Part shown: piece after piece, positions 8,833 to 17,523 of the stretch
Position numbering within the stretch: position 1 is the stretch's first letter
How the letters are laid out: every line of letters begins with the position of its first letter
Assembly: GCF_014202115.1 (NCBI RefSeq)
Contig: NZ_JACHFW010000016.1
Coordinates: 1-64,000, forward strand
Direction of reading: 5' to 3'
Origin: Catenibacillus scindens
GTDB lineage: Bacteria > Bacillota > Clostridia > Lachnospirales > Lachnospiraceae
Length of the DNA: 64,000 bases
Program-made: the position numbers and the translations under genes
The notes under the pieces: generated by a model
Told to the model about the DNA's origin: nothing
Databases searched by the model: none
What the model saw: only the letters and a program-made list of their open reading frames with translations

Positions 8833-9237
8833 TTACACCACATGGATCTGTTTCGGTTCATCCCCCAGCTCCACACTAAAGACAAGCTTTCCGCCAAGAT
8901 TTGTCCTGGCGCTTCCCACATCCACGCCGTCAACATAGACACGGTATTCCTTCTCCGCCTCAAGTCCCAGAGCAATCTGGGTATCCTCAAAACCTTCCAC
9001 AGTAAAGTCGACTTCGTCGCCTTTCTGAGAAAAGTTAAGGACAACTGTGCCGGGAACAGATTCATATACAAACAGATCATTGCGCTCCAGCTTTGTGATC
9101 TCCTTATAGGTCTTTACTTTATAACTGTCACCGAAATGTTCAAAATCCGATACCTTAGACTTTGCGTCCAATTCATAGTTGCCAAAACTTAAACTGCCGT
9201 CACCCTCGGTACGGATGAGCCCCTCGATTACTGTCAT
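8833..9237 (-). CDS. Conserved Lachnospiraceae protein of unknown function (often labelled endosialidase-like)
   Basis: 134 residues from the ATG at 9237, which has GGAGG eight bases upstream; an ATG two codons earlier is only two bases from it. I recognise the layout 'LIRTEGDGSLSFGNYELDAK...SDFEHFGDSYKVKTYKEITKLERN...VYESVPGTVV' from small Lachnospiraceae proteins that databases call endosialidase, a label I do not think the sequence supports: there is no sialidase Asp-box or chaperone motif. The protein is acidic, beta-rich, has no signal peptide or membrane segment, and the second half resembles an Ig-like domain ('KEYRVYVDGVDVG'). It is monocistronic between two repeat elements. Confidence 0.7.
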   Translation of the reverse strand: MTVIEGLIRTEGDGSLSFGNYELDAKSKVSDFEHFGDSYKVKTYKEITKLERNDLFVYESVPGTVVLNFSQKGDEVDFTVEGFEDTQIALGLEAEKEYRVYVDGVDVGSARTNLGGKLVFSVELGDEPKQIHVV

Positions 9238-9268
9238 CTTCATATCCTCCTGATCGTAAATTTTTTGT

Positions 9269-9311
9269 AACCGTTCAACCATTAAAGATAGATGGTCTGA
9301 ACGGTCACAAC
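9269..9311. repeat. Minimal GTAAC-family inverted repeat
   Basis: GTAACCGTTCAACCAT and ATGGTCTGAACGGTCAC face each other around a short A-rich core, 30 bases upstream of the 134-residue gene. Similar ends to the larger elements. Confidence 0.55.
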
Positions 9312-9342
9312 ATTTTCTTAGGTCTGTTTTCCTTATTGTAAT

Positions 9343-9458
9343 GTAACTATCAGCCTTGCCTCTTTAGATTCCCGCAGCTAACACTACATTACCGTCCCTT
9401 ACGCGGCTGAATCCTCGATTTGGCTTGGCACCATATGTCTGGTTTAATAGTTATCATT
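9343..9458 (-). repeat. Structured intergenic repeat, second copy of the ureA-upstream type
   Basis: Reverse orientation relative to 6882-7055. On the minus strand it reads TTAAACCAGACATATGG, GCCAAGCCAAATCGA, GATTCAGCCGCG, then GTTAGCTGC and GAATC, matching the right two thirds of that copy. The GATTC/GAATC stem and GTTA loop are kept while the other hairpin has decayed. It lies just downstream of clpC. Confidence 0.7.
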
Positions 9459-9489
9459 TATTATAACTTATTTTTTATGACATTTCCAG

Positions 9490-11937
9490 TCATTCGCCCC
9501 GGTAAAAATCAATTTTTCCCTTTTTCATTGCCAGGTGAACCGTATCCCCGGACTGCACTTTGTGGTCGAGGATAGACTCTGCCAGAGCGTCCTCCACTTC
9601 ATTTTGGATAGCCCTGCGCAAAGGTCTTGCGCCGAAATTAGGATCAAAGCCATTTTCCGCCAGATGATCCAGAACCGCCCGACTGGGCTCCAAAGTAATT
9701 CCAAGCTGCTCTTTTGTCCGTGAAGAAATTTCATTAATCATAATATTGACGATCTGACGGATATCTTCTTTGCTCAGCGGATGGAATACAATAATATCAT
9801 CAATACGGTTTAAAAATTCCGGCTTAAAAATCTGTTTCACTTCGTCCATAACGCCGTCCTTCATCCGCCGATAATCTTCCTGGGCATTGTCCGCCGCCAT
9901 AAAGCCAAGCTTTTTTGGAGAGATAATGTTGGATGCCCCGGCGTTGGAGGTCATAATGATCACTGTATTTTTAAAATCAATCTTGCGGCCCTGGGCATCG
10001 GTAATATGTCCGTCATCCAGCACCTGGAGCAGAATATTAAATATATCGGGATGAGCCTTTTCCACCTCGTCAAAAAGGAGGACAGAGTAGGGATTTCGGC
10101 GGATTTTCTCACTGAGTTGTCCGCCTTCCTCGTAGCCCACATATCCCGGAGGTGAACCGATTAATTTAGAAACACTGTGCTTTTCCATATATTCGGACAT
10201 ATCTACACGGATCAGCGCGTCCTCCTTGCCAAACATAGCCTCGGCCAGGGCCTTAGACAGCTCTGTCTTTCCGACACCTGTAGGACCAAGGAATAAAAAT
10301 GAACCTATAGGACGTTTTGGATCTTTTAATCCGATACGGCCCCGGCGGATTGCCTTAGCCACAGCCGCCACAGCCTCGTCCTGCCCGATAACCCGCTGAT
10401 GGAGAAGCTTTTCAAGGTTTTTAAGCCGTTCCGACTCCCCTTCAGTCAGTTGTTTAACTGGAATCTTGGTCCAGACAGAGACGATATCGGCAATTTCATT
10501 CTCTCCCACAACAAGCTCCATATCTTTTTTGGCACTCTCCCACTGATGATTCAGGGTGATGAGCTGCTGTCGCAGTTCATTTTGCTCTTTTTTAATAGCT
10601 CCGGCCCTCTCATAAGCCTCTTCCCGGATAGCAGTCTCTTTATCTTCCTCCAACTGATCAATCTTTTTCTCCACCTCTTTGATCTCCGGGGTGGCAGTGT
10701 AGGAGGACAGCCGAACTTTTGAAGCAGCTTCATCAATCAGGTCAATGGCCTTATCCGGAAGGAAACGGTCGTTAATGTATCTGGCGGACATTTTTACCGC
10801 CGCACTCAAAGCCTCGTCAGTTATGCGCACATGGTGATGCTCCTCATAGGCAGGACGCAGACCTTTTAAAATTTCCACCGTCTCTGGTTCTGACGGTTCA
10901 TCAACAACCACCGGCTGGAACCGCCGCTCAAGAGCTGCGTCCTTCTCAATATATTTGCGATACTCCTCAATAGTTGTGGCGCCGATGATCTGTATCTCGC
11001 CCCGGGCCAATGAAGGCTTTAATATATTAGAGGCGTCAATGGCTCCCTCCGCGCCGCCGGCACCGATAATCGTATGGATCTCGTCAATAAACAGCAACAC
11101 GTTTCCGTCCTCCCGGACTTCACTGATGATCTTCTTGATCCTCTCCTCAAACTCGCCCCTGTACTTAGATCCGGCCACGATCCCTGAAAGATCCAGGGTG
11201 ACAAGACGTTTATCCCGAATCGTATCGGGAATATTGCCTTCCACGATGCGTCTGGCCAATCCTTCGGCGATGGCTGTCTTACCCACGCCCGGTTCGCCGA
11301 TGAGACATGGATTATTTTTTGTTCTCCGGCTAAGGATCTGAACCACGCGGGTAATCTCGTCATTGCGGCCCACCACCGGATCAAGCCGGCCTTCCCTCGC
11401 CAGGGCAGTGAGATCCCGGCTGTACTGATCCAATGTCTGCGTCTTGCTCTTGCCTTTATGTCTGCCGCTTTTTGCGCCAAACTCAGTTTTTGCCGAGGAT
11501 GTATCATAGCCCATGGCGCTTAAAATATCTGCGTACAATTTCTGTATATTTACCCCCAGAGTCGTCAGAAGACGTACGGCCACACAATCGTTTTCTCTGA
11601 GCATGGCAATGAGCAAATGCTCTGTGCCGATGGCCTGGGCGTTAAAGCGCAGGGCCTCCCGCCCGGCAAGCTCAAGGATTCTGCGGCTTCGGGGCGTATA
11701 GTCAATAACGTCGGCCACTTCCACATTACCGCTGGTGATAAGCTGCTCCACAAGGCGCATAACTTTATCTTCGGTAATATCGTTTTCCGCCAGTACCTGG
11801 CTGGCGAGGCCGTCCTCCTCACGGAGAAGGCCGATAAGCAGATGTTCCGTCCCTATATAATTGTGGGAAAGTTCTGAGGCAACATCTGCCGCGTACTGCA
11901 TGGCATTGGCCGCCATCTGTGTAAACCTGTATTGCAT
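9490..11937 (-). CDS. clpC: ATP-dependent Clp protease ATPase subunit ClpC
   Basis: 815 residues. ClpC is the Hsp100 unfoldase that feeds substrates, including arginine-phosphorylated proteins, to ClpP. Order of domains: paired Clp-N repeats (1-145), AAA+ module 1 with Walker [10 protein letters not shown] (214-222), a UVR-containing middle region (about 415-450), and AAA+ module 2 with GPTGVGKTE at about 550 and C-terminal '[21 protein letters not shown]'. The start has GGAGG seven bases upstream. It is the last gene of the gntR-mcsA-mcsB-clpC operon, 12 bases after mcsB. No clear terminator follows before the repeat at 9343-9458. Confidence 0.98.
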   Translation of the reverse strand: MQYRFTQMAANAMQYAADVASELSHNYIGTEHLLIGLLREEDGLASQVLAENDITEDKVMRLVEQLITSGNVEVADVIDYTPRSRRILELAGREALRFNAQAIGTEHLLIAMLRENDCVAVRLLTTLGVNIQKLYADILSAMGYDTSSAKTEFGAKSGRHKGKSKTQTLDQYSRDLTALAREGRLDPVVGRNDEITRVVQILSRRTKNNPCLIGEPGVGKTAIAEGLARRIVEGNIPDTIRDKRLVTLDLSGIVAGSKYRGEFEERIKKIISEVREDGNVLLFIDEIHTIIGAGGAEGAIDASNILKPSLARGEIQIIGATTIEEYRKYIEKDAALERRFQPVVVDEPSEPETVEILKGLRPAYEEHHHVRITDEALSAAVKMSARYINDRFLPDKAIDLIDEAASKVRLSSYTATPEIKEVEKKIDQLEEDKETAIREEAYERAGAIKKEQNELRQQLITLNHQWESAKKDMELVVGENEIADIVSVWTKIPVKQLTEGESERLKNLEKLLHQRVIGQDEAVAAVAKAIRRGRIGLKDPKRPIGSFLFLGPTGVGKTELSKALAEAMFGKEDALIRVDMSEYMEKHSVSKLIGSPPGYVGYEEGGQLSEKIRRNPYSVLLFDEVEKAHPDIFNILLQVLDDGHITDAQGRKIDFKNTVIIMTSNAGASNIISPKKLGFMAADNAQEDYRRMKDGVMDEVKQIFKPEFLNRIDDIIVFHPLSKEDIRQIVNIMINEISSRTKEQLGITLEPSRAVLDHLAENGFDPNFGARPLRRAIQNEVEDALAESILDHKVQSGDTVHLAMKKGKIDFYRGE

Positions 11938-11949
11938 AAACTAGCCTCC

Positions 11950-12990
11950 TTACTGTTGGATACTGGGCAAATGGCTGTGGATATACCGTGCCCGGCAGGC
12001 ATGGCGCTCCCTGCTTCCGAGATTTTTTCCCTCGGAATGCATAAGTGTGGCAGGAAGTACCCCCAGCATGACTGAATAAATATCTCCGGCAGAATCTTCC
12101 GGCTTTAAAATGCCCTCATCAAAGCCAAAACGGATATTGGACAGATGATTCAGGGCCTCACCAGCGCCAAACATTTTGCCATATTTTAATATGCCGTAAC
12201 TGCGGTATACAATATCCTCAATTTCAGAACGGTTCTTTTTAAGCTGCCGCTCTCTGGAGCCCCGCTCGTGGTCTGTCACCTGTACCATCATATTATTCAG
12301 GGACGACAGAATATCTTCCTCGGAAATTCCCAGTGTATGCTGATTGGACAGCATATAAATACTTCCCAGGGCTCCAGTGGCATCCCCGTACATATTTCGG
12401 AGCATAAAGCCCAGACGGTTTAACTCATCGGACAAAGGCTTAATAAGTTTTTCCCGTTCCAAAAAAGGTAAATGCATAATATATCCGGCCCGCAGCCCGG
12501 TACCCAGACTTGTGGGACAAGATGTGATATATCCATATTTATGGTTGTAAGCGTACTCCAGCCGTTCGCTGAGTACATCGTCCAGGCTGTCCGCTCTTTT
12601 ATATACCTCTTCCAGAGAAATACCTCTGGACACAGTCTGTATCCTGAGATGATCTTCCTCGTTGATCATCACACACTCTGATTCATCCTGAGAGGTAATT
12701 AGCCCTGCCGGCTGCTTTTTATCTCTCAGCAGAGGGGTGATCGTACACCGCTCCGCCAGGGAATTTTTTGCCTGAAGATCCATATGGTTCATGTCAAAAT
12801 ATCCATAATAATCATTTCCCAGAGTCTGCTGTCCAAAAAACTTGCCCCGGACTTCCTTTACAAGATTTTCAGCCTGTGTATCATCTATTTTTATAGAAAA
12901 GGGATACTTTACAAGATTTCTTGCCAACCGCACTCTTGAGGCCACAAGGATGTGATTGTCGGACCGGTCTGTCTCATACCATTTTTTCAT
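11950..12990 (-). CDS. mcsB: Protein arginine kinase McsB
   Basis: 346 residues from the ATG at 12990 (GGAGG nine bases upstream); the longer open frame before it lies inside mcsA. McsB phosphorylates arginine residues, marking proteins for ClpC-ClpP. It is a guanido-kinase-fold protein: 'SSRVRLARNL'-type N-terminus (here 'ASRVRLARNL'), catalytic acidic region 'EEDHLRIQ' (111-118), and the essential Cys158 in CPTSLGTGLRA. It overlaps mcsA by 17 bases, implying translational coupling to its activator. Confidence 0.97.
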   Translation of the reverse strand: MKKWYETDRSDNHILVASRVRLARNLVKYPFSIKIDDTQAENLVKEVRGKFFGQQTLGNDYYGYFDMNHMDLQAKNSLAERCTITPLLRDKKQPAGLITSQDESECVMINEEDHLRIQTVSRGISLEEVYKRADSLDDVLSERLEYAYNHKYGYITSCPTSLGTGLRAGYIMHLPFLEREKLIKPLSDELNRLGFMLRNMYGDATGALGSIYMLSNQHTLGISEEDILSSLNNMMVQVTDHERGSRERQLKKNRSEIEDIVYRSYGILKYGKMFGAGEALNHLSNIRFGFDEGILKPEDSAGDIYSVMLGVLPATLMHSEGKNLGSRERHACRARYIHSHLPSIQQ

Positions 12991-13606
12991 CCTTACACAC
13001 CTCCTCTGAATGAAGTCGGCGGATCTCATCTCTAAGACGGGCAGCCTCCTCATATTCTTCATCTTTTATGGCCTTGGCCAATCTTCCTTTCAACTCCACA
13101 ATCTCATGGGAATCCCCTTCCTGGATCCGGGCAGCCGGCAATGGCAGCGGCGCGTGTTCCCCCTTTTCCTCTTTTCCGGACAGTTCCGTGACAAAAGAAA
13201 TATCCGGGATGGCCACAGTCTCCTTGCCTTCATATTTCTTGCCGCAATGTTCGCAGCTCCCCTGGATCTTTTTAAGATAATCGTCCAGCAAAAAGCCGAA
13301 AGTGTGGACGCATTCCGGACATCCGAACTTGCCATATTTTAAAAACTCATTGTAAGTCATGCCGCACTTGTGGCACACAAGGTTTGTCTTTTTAGCGTCG
13401 TCCTCCTTGGCAATACCGGTCTGCCCCAACACGCTGGTCAAAAGACTGGCCAGGAGGTTGCCCGGAGTCAGTCCGGATCCGTCCCCGTCAAAAGCCGTAT
13501 ACTTGGCCGCACATTCCGGGCACAGATATTGTTCTTTTTTTATACCATTTATAATCTCTGTGTAACAGATCACAGCTTCATTCTTATGACAGATACTACA
13601 TAACAT
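12974..13606 (-). CDS. mcsA: Activator of McsB kinase, McsA
   Basis: 210 residues. McsA is a zinc-binding adaptor that activates McsB. Several CxxC pairs are visible: CSIC, CPEC, CHKC, CPEC and CEHC, followed by a C-terminal UVR motif ('LKGRLAKAIKDEEYEEAARLRDEIR', a coiled-coil pair). The first cysteine pair begins at residue 3. It follows the GntR regulator by 16 bases. Confidence 0.95.
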   Translation of the reverse strand: MLCSICHKNEAVICYTEIINGIKKEQYLCPECAAKYTAFDGDGSGLTPGNLLASLLTSVLGQTGIAKEDDAKKTNLVCHKCGMTYNEFLKYGKFGCPECVHTFGFLLDDYLKKIQGSCEHCGKKYEGKETVAIPDISFVTELSGKEEKGEHAPLPLPAARIQEGDSHEIVELKGRLAKAIKDEEYEEAARLRDEIRRLHSEEVCKDEKMV

Positions 13607-13622
13607 GACAGATCATCCTCCT

Positions 13623-14027
13623 TTACTTATCCATTTGGGCCTGATCCTTTTTTTCATAGTAATCAAAAATCTTATCGACAATCTGGTGAACCTCTGACCT
13701 GTTTATATTTTTACAGATGGCCTCTGCCAGTATGACCTGTAAAGTATCAAACAGCTCCTGCTGGGCAAGGCATTTATCATAGTCCACCGCGACGTAAGCT
13801 CCCTTTCTCCGGTCCAGCTTCACAAAACCGTCCTGCTTTAATACAGAATATGCCTTATTTACGGTATGCATATTAATGCCGATGTGGTCCGCCAACTGGC
13901 GCACTGAAGGCAGTGACTCGCCATCCTCAATCTGGGACGTGGCAATCCCGATAATGATTTGATTTCTCAATTGTATGTAAATTGCCTCGTCACTGTTAAA
14001 ATCAATTTTAAGAACCATATGCCTCAC
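13623..14027 (-). CDS. GntR-family (YtrA-like) transcriptional regulator heading the mcsA-mcsB-clpC operon
   Basis: 134 residues from a GTG at 14027 that has AAGGAGG five bases upstream. The ATG at 14072 lies between the promoter's -35 and -10 elements and cannot be the start. The N-terminal winged helix ('AIYIQLRNQIIIGIATSQIEDGESLPSVRQLADHIGINMHTVNKAY') is of the short YtrA type with a small C-terminal dimer domain. In most Firmicutes this position is held by CtsR; here a GntR protein takes it. With an inverted repeat over its own -10, autorepression and control of the clpC operon are the likely roles (inference). Confidence 0.9.
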   Translation of the reverse strand: MRHMVLKIDFNSDEAIYIQLRNQIIIGIATSQIEDGESLPSVRQLADHIGINMHTVNKAYSVLKQDGFVKLDRRKGAYVAVDYDKCLAQQELFDTLQVILAEAICKNINRSEVHQIVDKIFDYYEKKDQAQMDK

Positions 14028-14042
14028 CTGATCCTCCTTGTT

Positions 14043-14061
14043 GTTATAGTCATGATATAAC
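14043..14061. promoter_or_regulatory. Palindromic operator over the gntR-mcsA-mcsB-clpC promoter
   Basis: GTTATA-N7-TATAAC (14043-14048, 14056-14061) overlaps the -10 element at 14052-14057. GntR-family regulators bind such palindromes, and the regulator gene begins 16 bases downstream. Binding itself is inferred. Confidence 0.6.
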
Positions 14062-14080
14062 AGATAACTCATTTTGTCAA
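14052..14080 (-). promoter_or_regulatory. Promoter of the gntR-mcsA-mcsB-clpC operon
   Basis: Minus-strand TTGACA (14080-14075), 17-base spacer, TATCAT (14057-14052). It decides the start of the regulator gene, because transcription would begin near 14045. Confidence 0.8.
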
Positions 14081-14093
14081 CCCTAAGTTTTAA

Positions 14094-14166
14094 GCAACAG
14101 TTCAGCCATCAGAGCTAGGCGGACAGGTTTATGCTTGCATAAGGATCTGGACGCTCCATTCCTGAT
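14094..14166. repeat. GTAACAGTTCAGCC-family repeat, left part only
   Basis: GCAACAGTTCAGCCATCAGA then GGCGGACAGGTTTATG-CT-TGCATAAGGATCTGGA, closely matching 693-760. The right half is missing. It abuts the gntR promoter. Confidence 0.65.
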
Positions 14167-14479
14167 TAATTTCTTATGATTTTCTAAAATGTTTATAAAT
14201 ATCCTTAAAAACATTGCCCTTCCGCCCTCGGCAATGATATCATGATGATACCAGGGTCAAGCAGACATATTTCTACAAAAAAGCATGTCTACTTGACCCG
14301 AAAAACATCGAAAAGGAGCCATTTTTTGCAGAAAAATGTGCGTATTTGAGATGTTTTAGGGCACTAGGCATCGGTGGTGCCTGCCCAGCGCCGGCCGTAA
14401 CGGAGCAGAGACACAAATACACGAAAGCGGAGCAATCCGTGTCTCATGCCCATTTGTCGGGCAACTCATTATCATTGAA
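14167..14479. other. Structured intergenic region with no gene
   Basis: A long near-perfect inverted repeat spans 14254-14299 (arms GGGTCAAGCAGACAT and ATGTCTACTTGACCC). An AACATC/GATGTT stem (about 14304-14354) enclosing a CATTTTT/AAAAATG hairpin follows. Then comes GGGCA..AGGCA / TGCCT..GCCC, and a GAGACAC/GTGTCTC stem (about 14408-14444). The palindrome-plus-stem layout resembles the elements at 8603 and 42072. I cannot identify a known RNA. Confidence 0.5.
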
Positions 14480-14573
14480 GATCACAGTTTAGCCATCAGC
14501 GGTAGGCAAAAGCAAATGGACGCGCAAGCGCGTCTGCTTGGCTCACTGTCCGCAAAAATAAATATCTGTGATC
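14480..14573. repeat. GTAAC-family-related element with GATCACAG ends
   Basis: GATCACAGTTTAGCCATCAG at the left and CTGTGATC at the right form inverted ends. A GACGCG-CAAG-CGCGTC hairpin lies inside. TTTAGCCATCAG is shared with the other family members. It lies 60 bases upstream of the next gene. Confidence 0.5.
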
Positions 14574-14634
14574 AAAGTGCTTTTTTTAAGAAAAAAACAT
14601 AGAATTTACAAAAGAACACCAGGAGGCATGTACC

Positions 14635-15927
14635 ATGAGCTACGATTTCGCCATGCTCTTTTTTCTGTACTCTTTTTTCGGCTGGGTTACAGAAACTGTC
14701 GTCAAATCTCTTTCAAAAAAACATTTTATCAACCGCGGATTTTTTACCGGGCCCTTTTGTTATATTTACGGTTTTTCCGGAGTGCTTATGAGCATTGTAT
14801 TCCGCGACCTCGCAGATCAACCAGTATTTTTGTTTCTCGGATGTGCGGTTCTGGCCACCGCCATTGAATGGTATACAGGAAAATTTCTGGAACGGATAAA
14901 CTATCATAAATGGTGGGATTACTCAAAAAAGAAATGGAACTTTGACGGTTATATATGTCTCCAGTACTCCATCCTGTGGGGAATCCTGGGTCTGCTGGCT
15001 GTAAAATATGTCAATCACTTCTTTATACATATTTTTCAATGGCTCCCTGAAATCCTCAGGGTAATCGCCGTGTGGGTGCTGGCTGGCATCGCCCTTTTAG
15101 ACGGCATCGCCTCCTTTGCCGCCGCTTTCCATATTAAAAAAGGGATGTATGCCATTTACCGGTGGAACAGTCATCTTGACCGGTGGACTTATCGTCTGGG
15201 CAAATGGATCGTATCCCACGTGGAACGGCGAATGGTAAAAGCCTATCCGTCCATTGACCATAAAGAAAAAGCCACTGCCAAAAAAAGTACAAAGTTCGCT
15301 GAAGGGTGCGGCTTCTACAAACTGTTCTGGCTATTTTTCCTGGGTGCTTTCCTGGGGGATATTATTGAGACAGTATTCTGCCGCTTCAGCATGGGCTGGT
15401 GGATGAGCCGCAGCAGTTTCGTCTGGGGACCCTTCAGTGTTGTGTGGGGTATGGCCATTGTTCTTGCCACTGTTCTTTTATATAAAGACAGAGAACGGCC
15501 GGACCGCCATATATTTTTAATTGGTACCTTCCTGGGCGGTGTCTATGAATATGTGTGCAGCGTCTTAACAGAAATCGTCTTTGGAAAGGTCTTCTGGGAT
15601 TACAGCAAAATCCCCTTTAACCTCGGCGGAAGGATCAACCTTCTCTTCTGCCTGTTCTGGGGTATCGCTGCGGTGATCTGGATCAAACTACTCTTTCCCC
15701 GGATCTCATGGCTCATTGAAAAGATTCCAAAAACTCCAGGGAAAATCATTACATGGATCGCCCTAATCTTTATGGTTGTCAACGCGGCCGTATCCATGAT
15801 GGCCCTGATCCGGTATGATGCCCGTGCCAACAATGAACCGGCGGACAGCGCCTGGGAGCAGCTTATGGACGAATATTTTGATGACACCCGGATGGAAGTC
15901 ATTTATCCCAGTGCAAAACCCAGATAA
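14635..15927 (+). CDS. ABC_trans_CmpB-type membrane protein (putative ABC transporter permease)
   Basis: 430 residues with about ten membrane helices. The CmpB-type domain (putative ABC-transporter type IV) occurs twice: residues about 5-120 ('FFLYSFFGWVTETVVKSL...NRGFFTGPFCYIYG') and about 225-360 ('WLFFLGAFLGDIIETVFCRF...SSFVWGPFSVVWG'). Function of the family is not established. AGGAGG lies eight bases before the ATG. It is the only gene transcribed rightward in this part and stands alone. No ATPase partner lies nearby, so the transporter label is only a family name. Confidence 0.8.
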   Translation: MSYDFAMLFFLYSFFGWVTETVVKSLSKKHFINRGFFTGPFCYIYGFSGVLMSIVFRDLADQPVFLFLGCAVLATAIEWYTGKFLERINYHKWWDYSKKKWNFDGYICLQYSILWGILGLLAVKYVNHFFIHIFQWLPEILRVIAVWVLAGIALLDGIASFAAAFHIKKGMYAIYRWNSHLDRWTYRLGKWIVSHVERRMVKAYPSIDHKEKATAKKSTKFAEGCGFYKLFWLFFLGAFLGDIIETVFCRFSMGWWMSRSSFVWGPFSVVWGMAIVLATVLLYKDRERPDRHIFLIGTFLGGVYEYVCSVLTEIVFGKVFWDYSKIPFNLGGRINLLFCLFWGIAAVIWIKLLFPRISWLIEKIPKTPGKIITWIALIFMVVNAAVSMMALIRYDARANNEPADSAWEQLMDEYFDDTRMEVIYPSAKPR

Positions 15928-15930
15928 CAT

Positions 15931-16055
15931 CGGATAGGGAAGATTACATCTTCCTATCCGCTCTCCCGCGATACCTCGCTCATCTCGCAGCTCACGCTGC
16001 TCGATGGTCTATACTCCGCCTCGGTCGGGTCTAAGTGAACGTGCGCCGCCAGGCA
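15931..16055. repeat. Terminator-associated intergenic repeat, copy 1
   Basis: Starts with a CGGATAGGGAAGA / TCTTCCTATCCG hairpin, then CGCGATACCTCGCTCATCTC, CAGC and GCTCGATGGT. The segment at 26801-26930 has the same order (CATCGGAT, GAAAGATT, CGCGATTCC, CGCGCATCTCGC). Both copies end just before a terminator. Confidence 0.55.
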
Positions 16056-16062
16056 CACCACC

Positions 16063-16105
16063 AAAAAAGCAGGACTGTGGAAAATACCATAGTCCTGCTC
16101 TTTTT
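16063..16105. terminator. Bidirectional terminator between the CmpB-type gene and purD
   Basis: Stem AGCAGGACTGTGG / CCATAGTCCTGCT (16068-16099) with CTTTTTATAA after it on the plus strand and TTTTTTGG after it on the minus strand. It serves both convergent units. Confidence 0.9.
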
Positions 16106-16154
16106 ATAATTAAATCCCGTCTCAAAGAAAGACAGGCCGGCTGCCCGATGACGA

Positions 16155-17426
16155 TTACGCCTCGTCAATGGCTTTGCCGATATCGTGGCGCATATATTTG
16201 CCCTTAAAATCAATCCACTCCACCGCTTTGTAGGCGTTGGCACGGGCTGTTTTCAAATCATCTCCTGTGGCCGTAATGCCAAGGACACGGCCGCCGTTGG
16301 TGACGATTCTGCCATCTTTAAAGGCAGTTCCGGCATGGAAACAATAATAACCGTCTTTGCCATCAAAGTTTTCAAAACCGGTGATCTCAAAACCTTTTTC
16401 ATAGTGAACCGGATACCCGTCGGAAGCAAGGACTACACAGACAGCGGCGTTGTCTTCAAAGACAAGATCATACTGTGGGAGTCTTCCGTCAATACACGCC
16501 TCAAAAGCTTCCACAAGATCGGATTTCATCCGCGGAAGGACAACCTGAGCCTCCGGATCGCCAAAACGGGCATTGTACTCAAGAACTTTCGGCCCGTCGG
16601 CAGTGAGCATAAGCCCCACAAACAAAATACCGGTAAATGGACGACCCTCTGCTTTCATGGCATCCATTGTCGGCTGATAAATATGAGTCATGCAGAAATC
16701 GGCAACTTCCTGGGTATAGAAAGGGCTTGGGGAAAATGTTCCCATACCGCCGGTATTTAGCCCCTGATCCCCGTCTTTTGCCCGCTTGTGATCCTGGGCG
16801 CTTGTCATAGGCTTAATATGGGTTCCGTCGCAGAAACACAGGACAGAAACTTCCCGGCCAGTCATAAACTCTTCGATAACCAGATGATCTCCAGCGCTGC
16901 CAAATTGCTTGTCTTCCATAATAGTCTTTACACCGGCTTTAGCTTCCTCCAGGGTGGTGCAGATCAGCACGCCTTTTCCAAGAGCAAGACCATCGGCCTT
17001 TAAAACGATAGGCATTTTCGCAGTCTCAAGATAGGCCAAAGCAGCCTTCGGGTCATCAAAAGTCTCATAGGCCGCTGTAGGAATATGGTACTTTTTCATT
17101 AAATCTTTGGAGAAAGCCTTTGACCCTTCGATAATGGCCGCATTCTTTCTCGGACCGAAAACTCTCAGCCCTTTTCCCTCAAAGACATCTACAATGCCGC
17201 CAACTAACGGATCGTCCATGCCAACCACAGTGAGGTCTATTTTATTTTCCACGGCAAAATCTGCCAGACGGTCAAACTCCATAGCGCCGATGGAAACACA
17301 CTCTGCCACAGAGGCAATGCCCGCGTTTCCCGGAGCGCAGTAAATCTGTTCCACTTTTGGACTTTTGGCTATACTGCAGGCAATGGCATGTTCGCGCCCG
17401 CCGCTTCCTACGATTAAAACCTTCAT
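16155..17426 (-). CDS. purD: Phosphoribosylamine-glycine ligase
   Basis: 423 residues, full length. PurD joins phosphoribosylamine and glycine to give GAR, the second step of purine synthesis. It begins 'MKVLIVGSGGREHAIACS', the family signature, and shows the ATP-grasp core with 'MPIVLKADGLALGKGVLI' and 'LEYNARFGDPEAQVVLPRM'. GGAGG lies eight bases upstream of the ATG. It is the last gene of the purE-M-N-D unit, about 100 bases after purN. Confidence 0.98.
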   Translation of the reverse strand: MKVLIVGSGGREHAIACSIAKSPKVEQIYCAPGNAGIASVAECVSIGAMEFDRLADFAVENKIDLTVVGMDDPLVGGIVDVFEGKGLRVFGPRKNAAIIEGSKAFSKDLMKKYHIPTAAYETFDDPKAALAYLETAKMPIVLKADGLALGKGVLICTTLEEAKAGVKTIMEDKQFGSAGDHLVIEEFMTGREVSVLCFCDGTHIKPMTSAQDHKRAKDGDQGLNTGGMGTFSPSPFYTQEVADFCMTHIYQPTMDAMKAEGRPFTGILFVGLMLTADGPKVLEYNARFGDPEAQVVLPRMKSDLVEAFEACIDGRLPQYDLVFEDNAAVCVVLASDGYPVHYEKGFEITGFENFDGKDGYYCFHAGTAFKDGRIVTNGGRVLGITATGDDLKTARANAYKAVEWIDFKGKYMRHDIGKAIDEA

Positions 17427-17454
17427 TCTTCTTTTCCTCCAAACAGTTTGTCCC

Positions 17455-17505
17455 GCGGCCCTCCCCTTGGGAGGCCGCCAAAAGTGGCGCTCCTGCGCCC
17501 CTTTT
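17455..17505 (-). promoter_or_regulatory. Two hairpins in the purN-purD spacer
   Basis: GCGGCC..CTCCC / GGGAGGCCGC (17455-17478) and AAAAG.GGCGC / GCGCC.CTTTT (17480-17505) follow each other in the 97-base spacer. Neither has a strong U-run on the minus strand beyond the internal TTTT, so they may attenuate or stabilise the purD message. Confidence 0.45.
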
Positions 17506-17523
17506 GCCTTGCAGCCCGCGAGA

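Noticed and set aside
12991-13062. Longer N-terminus of McsB
   Set aside because: It overlaps mcsA and the ribosome site supports the start at 12990.
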